Assembly (NCBI GenBank): GCA_946403565.1
Contig: CAMJAJ010000078.1
Span: 1-6,672, forward strand
Reading direction: 5' to 3'
Source of the DNA: an uncultured Treponema sp.
Lineage (GTDB): Bacteria; Spirochaetota; Spirochaetia; Treponematales; Treponemataceae
DNA length: 6,672 bases
Shown here: in pieces, positions 4,494 through 6,672 of the stretch
Layout of the letters: the number at the start of each line of letters is the position of its first letter
How positions within the stretch are numbered: position 1 is the stretch's first letter
The notes under the pieces: generated by a model
What the model saw: only the letters and a program-made list of their open reading frames with translations
Told to the model about the DNA's origin: nothing
Databases searched by the model: none
Translations under genes and position numbers: made by a program

Positions 4494-6526
4494 TGGCAGA
4501 AAAGGACGAGACCGTCATAGCCCTGCTCGGCCAGCCCAACTCCGGAAAGTCAACCCTCTTCAACGCGCTGACCGGCCTCAAGCAGCATGTGGGCAACTGG
4601 CCGGGAAAGACGGTGGAAAAGAAGGAGGGCAGCTTCAGCTATTACGGCAGGAACTACCGCGTCGCGGACCTGCCCGGCAGCTACAGCCTGTCGGCCAACT
4701 CCGATGAGGAGATCATCACCCGCGACTACATCGCCTCCGGAAAGGCGGACGTGGTGTGCATACTGGCGGACAGTTCCCAGCTGGAGCGCAGCCTGTACAT
4801 GCTGGCTGACTACGCGGGCATCACCGTCCCCTGCTTCCTGCTTCTGAACCTCTGTGACGTGGCCGCCGAGCAGGGCAAGCAGGTCGATGCCGCGGAACTG
4901 GAGAAGCGGCTGGGCATTCCCGTCGTCCCCTTCTCCGCACCCGACATGAACAACTACGGGGGGTTCTATTCCGCACTGGAGCGGGCCGTAAGCCAGCGGC
5001 CCCTGCTGAACGCATCGACGCTCGACGAAAAGTACCAGACCATCGGCGCATACCAGAGAATAAAGGAGCTCATACCGGACGGCGTGATTCCCGGATACTC
5101 CAGGACCTGGCTCGCGGCAAAGGCGACGGAGGGAGACGCGCCCGTCACGGCGAAGCTACGGGCCGCCCTTGACGGCGAAAAGCGTGCCGCCTTCGAGGCC
5201 GCCGCAGCGGAAGCCGTACGGCAGAAGGGCGTCCTGCTCACCGGCGGAAAGAAGTTCGAGTGGATCGACTCAATCCTGAAGGGGACGGTACGCTCGGAAA
5301 GAAAGGCCGCAGGGCTCGGTAAGTTCGACCGCCTGATTACGCACCGCTTCTGGGGCAAGCCCGTCGTCGTGCTGACGATCCTGCTCGGCCTGATTGCATC
5401 CTTCATACCCGCCCTCCCCTTCATGGGAATCGGCAGCGTGCTCGGCTCGCTCAACGTGCCCGCGTCGGAGCTCCTTACGCGCATAGGCTGCCCCTACCTC
5501 GTCACCTCCCTCATCTGCGACGTGCTCATCCGCTCAGTCGGCTTCATCTTCCAGATGCTGGGATTCGTCTTCGGCGTCACGCTCGTGTTCGGCCTGCTGG
5601 AGGAGGTAGGCGTGATGGCCCGCATCTCCTACGTCTTTGACAACTCCATGTCCACGCTCGGCCTGCAGGGAAAGTCGGTCATGCCCTTCCTGATAAGCTT
5701 CGGCTGCACGATGGGCGGCGCGGCAGGAACCCGCGTCATAGACAACTGGGGGCAGAAGGTGCTCACCATCACGCTCGCCTGGGCAGTCCCCTGTGGAGCG
5801 GCATGGTCCATCGTCCCCATGCTCTCCACCGTCTGGTTCGGCTCGGCGGCCCCGCTCGTCGTCATCGCGATCCTCGTCGTGATGATGCTGCACATGCAGA
5901 TTACGGCGCGGGTGTTCGGCGGCGCGCTCGTAAAGAAGGAGGACCGCATGGGAATGATCATGGAGCTTCCTCCCTACCACCGGCCCAAGTGGGGCAGCCT
6001 TTTCCGCTACGTGCTGGGCCGTACCAAGGAGACCTTCTTCCGCGTGCTCAAGGTCGTCCTGCTCGTCGCATTCATATTCTGGCTGCTGTCATTCTCCTCC
6101 ACCGGCCTCATGGAGAACTCCATCCTCTACAAGGTCGGCAAGCTGATCGAGCCGTTCACCAGGCTGTTCGGCCTGGGCTGGAGGACCTTCATGGCCTTCA
6201 TCGCCTCATCGGTCGGAAAGGAAGGGGCCGTCGGCGTACTGAGCACGATATTCACGAGCAACGCCTCCGTCTCCATCGGGACGGTCATGGGCGAAGGCGC
6301 GAAAGCCGCGAACCTGAACGAGCTGCTCGTCGCGAACGTCGCCCGGCCCGAGGCGCTGGCCTTCATCTTCGCGATAACCTTCAACATGCCCTGCATCGTT
6401 GCCCTCGCCGCGACCTATCAGGAGACCCACTCGGCCAAGTGGACCGCCATCATCGCCCTCTACTATACGGTCGGTGCGCTGCTGCTTGCCTGCGCCGCAT
6501 ACCACATAGGGCTCCTCATCTGGTAG
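4493..6526 (+). CDS. feoB: FeoB, GTP-dependent Fe(II) transporter, variant-gate subtype
   Basis: FeoB is the inner-membrane ferrous-iron permease with a cytoplasmic G-protein domain. In the 677-residue product (ATG 4493), G1 is GQPNSGKS (13-20), G2 centres on T40 in GNWPGKTVE, G3 is DLPG (59-62), G4 is NLCD (119-122) and G5 is probably SAPD (148-151). A helical spacer domain covers about 165-285. Membrane helices begin near 290 and run to the C-terminus. Family landmarks include EEVGVMAR (370-377), LQGKSVMPF, GKEGAVG (576-582) and FNMPC (630-634). The usual gate motif GCNVPAI is replaced by GCTMGGAA (404-411), and the second gate reads AVPCGAAW (431-438). The gate cysteines C405 and C434 are kept. 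The ATG shares one base with the feoA stop (TGATG) and follows GGAGG (4481-4485). A GTG at 4490 is a less likely start. Iron is the expected substrate; manganese transport by some FeoB proteins is known. Confidence 0.95.
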   Translation: MAEKDETVIALLGQPNSGKSTLFNALTGLKQHVGNWPGKTVEKKEGSFSYYGRNYRVADLPGSYSLSANSDEEIITRDYIASGKADVVCILADSSQLERSLYMLADYAGITVPCFLLLNLCDVAAEQGKQVDAAELEKRLGIPVVPFSAPDMNNYGGFYSALERAVSQRPLLNASTLDEKYQTIGAYQRIKELIPDGVIPGYSRTWLAAKATEGDAPVTAKLRAALDGEKRAAFEAAAAEAVRQKGVLLTGGKKFEWIDSILKGTVRSERKAAGLGKFDRLITHRFWGKPVVVLTILLGLIASFIPALPFMGIGSVLGSLNVPASELLTRIGCPYLVTSLICDVLIRSVGFIFQMLGFVFGVTLVFGLLEEVGVMARISYVFDNSMSTLGLQGKSVMPFLISFGCTMGGAAGTRVIDNWGQKVLTITLAWAVPCGAAWSIVPMLSTVWFGSAAPLVVIAILVVMMLHMQITARVFGGALVKKEDRMGMIMELPPYHRPKWGSLFRYVLGRTKETFFRVLKVVLLVAFIFWLLSFSSTGLMENSILYKVGKLIEPFTRLFGLGWRTFMAFIASSVGKEGAVGVLSTIFTSNASVSIGTVMGEGAKAANLNELLVANVARPEALAFIFAITFNMPCIVALAATYQETHSAKWTAIIALYYTVGALLLACAAYHIGLLIW

Positions 6527-6532
6527 GCCGCG

Positions 6533-6672
6533 ATGCAAAGGCTGCTTGACCTGCTGAAGGACGGCCGCTCCCGCCCGTTGGAATCCATTGCCGCGGAGCT
6601 GGGAACCTCCACCGAGGACGTGCGGCGGAAAATCGAATTCCTGGAACAGGCCGGTGCAATCCGCCGGGTCAG
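6533..6672 (+). CDS. feoC: FeoC-like winged-helix protein, 3'-truncated by window edge
   Basis: The 46 visible residues begin MQRLLDLLKDG and continue through a helix-turn-helix-like stretch, SIAAELGTSTEDVRRKIEFL (18-37), to AGAIRRV. This fits the FeoC family of small winged-helix proteins encoded after feoB, which stabilise or regulate FeoB and often carry a cysteine cluster further on. That cluster would lie beyond the window. The start is only seven bases after the feoB stop with no clear ribosome site, suggesting translation coupled to feoB. A generic DeoR- or MarR-like start cannot be fully excluded, but the position favours FeoC. Confidence 0.8.
   Translation, partial: MQRLLDLLKDGRSRPLESIAAELGTSTEDVRRKIEFLEQAGAIRRV

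Overview
The window reads as a piece of bacterial chromosome. It carries the 3' end of an IS200/IS605-type element, then a GC-rich run of housekeeping and accessory genes that ends in a ferrous-iron uptake operon. Several genes have purine-rich Shine-Dalgarno sites (AGGAGG or GAGGAG) and sigma70-like promoters with TATAAT or TACAAT boxes. This, with the feoA-feoB-feoC order and an unusual FeoB gate sequence, suggests a GC-rich anaerobe from a Firmicutes-like (for example Negativicutes) or spirochaete-like lineage. Strong Shine-Dalgarno use argues against a typical Bacteroidetes, although the TnpB resembles gut-bacterial TnpB proteins in general. No marker gene is present, so the taxonomy is a guess.

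Layout. (1) Bases 1-765 are the C-terminal two thirds of a TnpB RNA-guided nuclease with all RuvC and zinc-finger residues in place. It is followed by two hairpins (736-763 and 788-803) that look like the right end of the element and/or the 3' part of its omega RNA. (2) A promoter at 849-877 drives a flavodoxin-fold NAD(P)H:quinone-reductase-like protein fused to a small C-terminal domain usually found alone under the label 'N-acetylglutamate synthase' (926-1852). (3) A radical-SAM protein of the spore-photoproduct-lyase-like family lies convergently on the minus strand (1926-2789). (4) A divergent intergenic region (2790-2988) holds a perfect 12-bp inverted repeat, an extended -10 promoter and a leader hairpin. 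It leads into an XRE-type regulator with a C-terminal zinc ribbon (2989-3432). The next gene overlaps it and encodes a deoxyinosine/uracil DNA-glycosylase-family protein (3377-3979). (5) A gene-free stretch follows with a sharp composition switch: 3981-4150 is 61% C on the plus strand and 82% G+C, and 4151-4260 is only about 32% G+C and carries the feo promoter with a possible metal-regulator operator. (6) feoA, feoB and the start of a feoC-like gene follow, tightly packed, to the end of the window.

How the genes work together. feoA, feoB and feoC form one operon for GTP-driven Fe(II) import, probably metal-regulated at the promoter. The regulator and glycosylase overlap and are probably co-transcribed. 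The divergent radical-SAM gene may share a control region with them, through the inverted repeat. Most genes are recognisable families. The points most worth a second look are the FeoB gate motifs, the C-rich tract, the divergent-region inverted repeat, the TnpB-end RNA structures and the flavodoxin fusion. I found no CRISPR array, tRNA or rRNA, and no wholly unknown multi-gene system.
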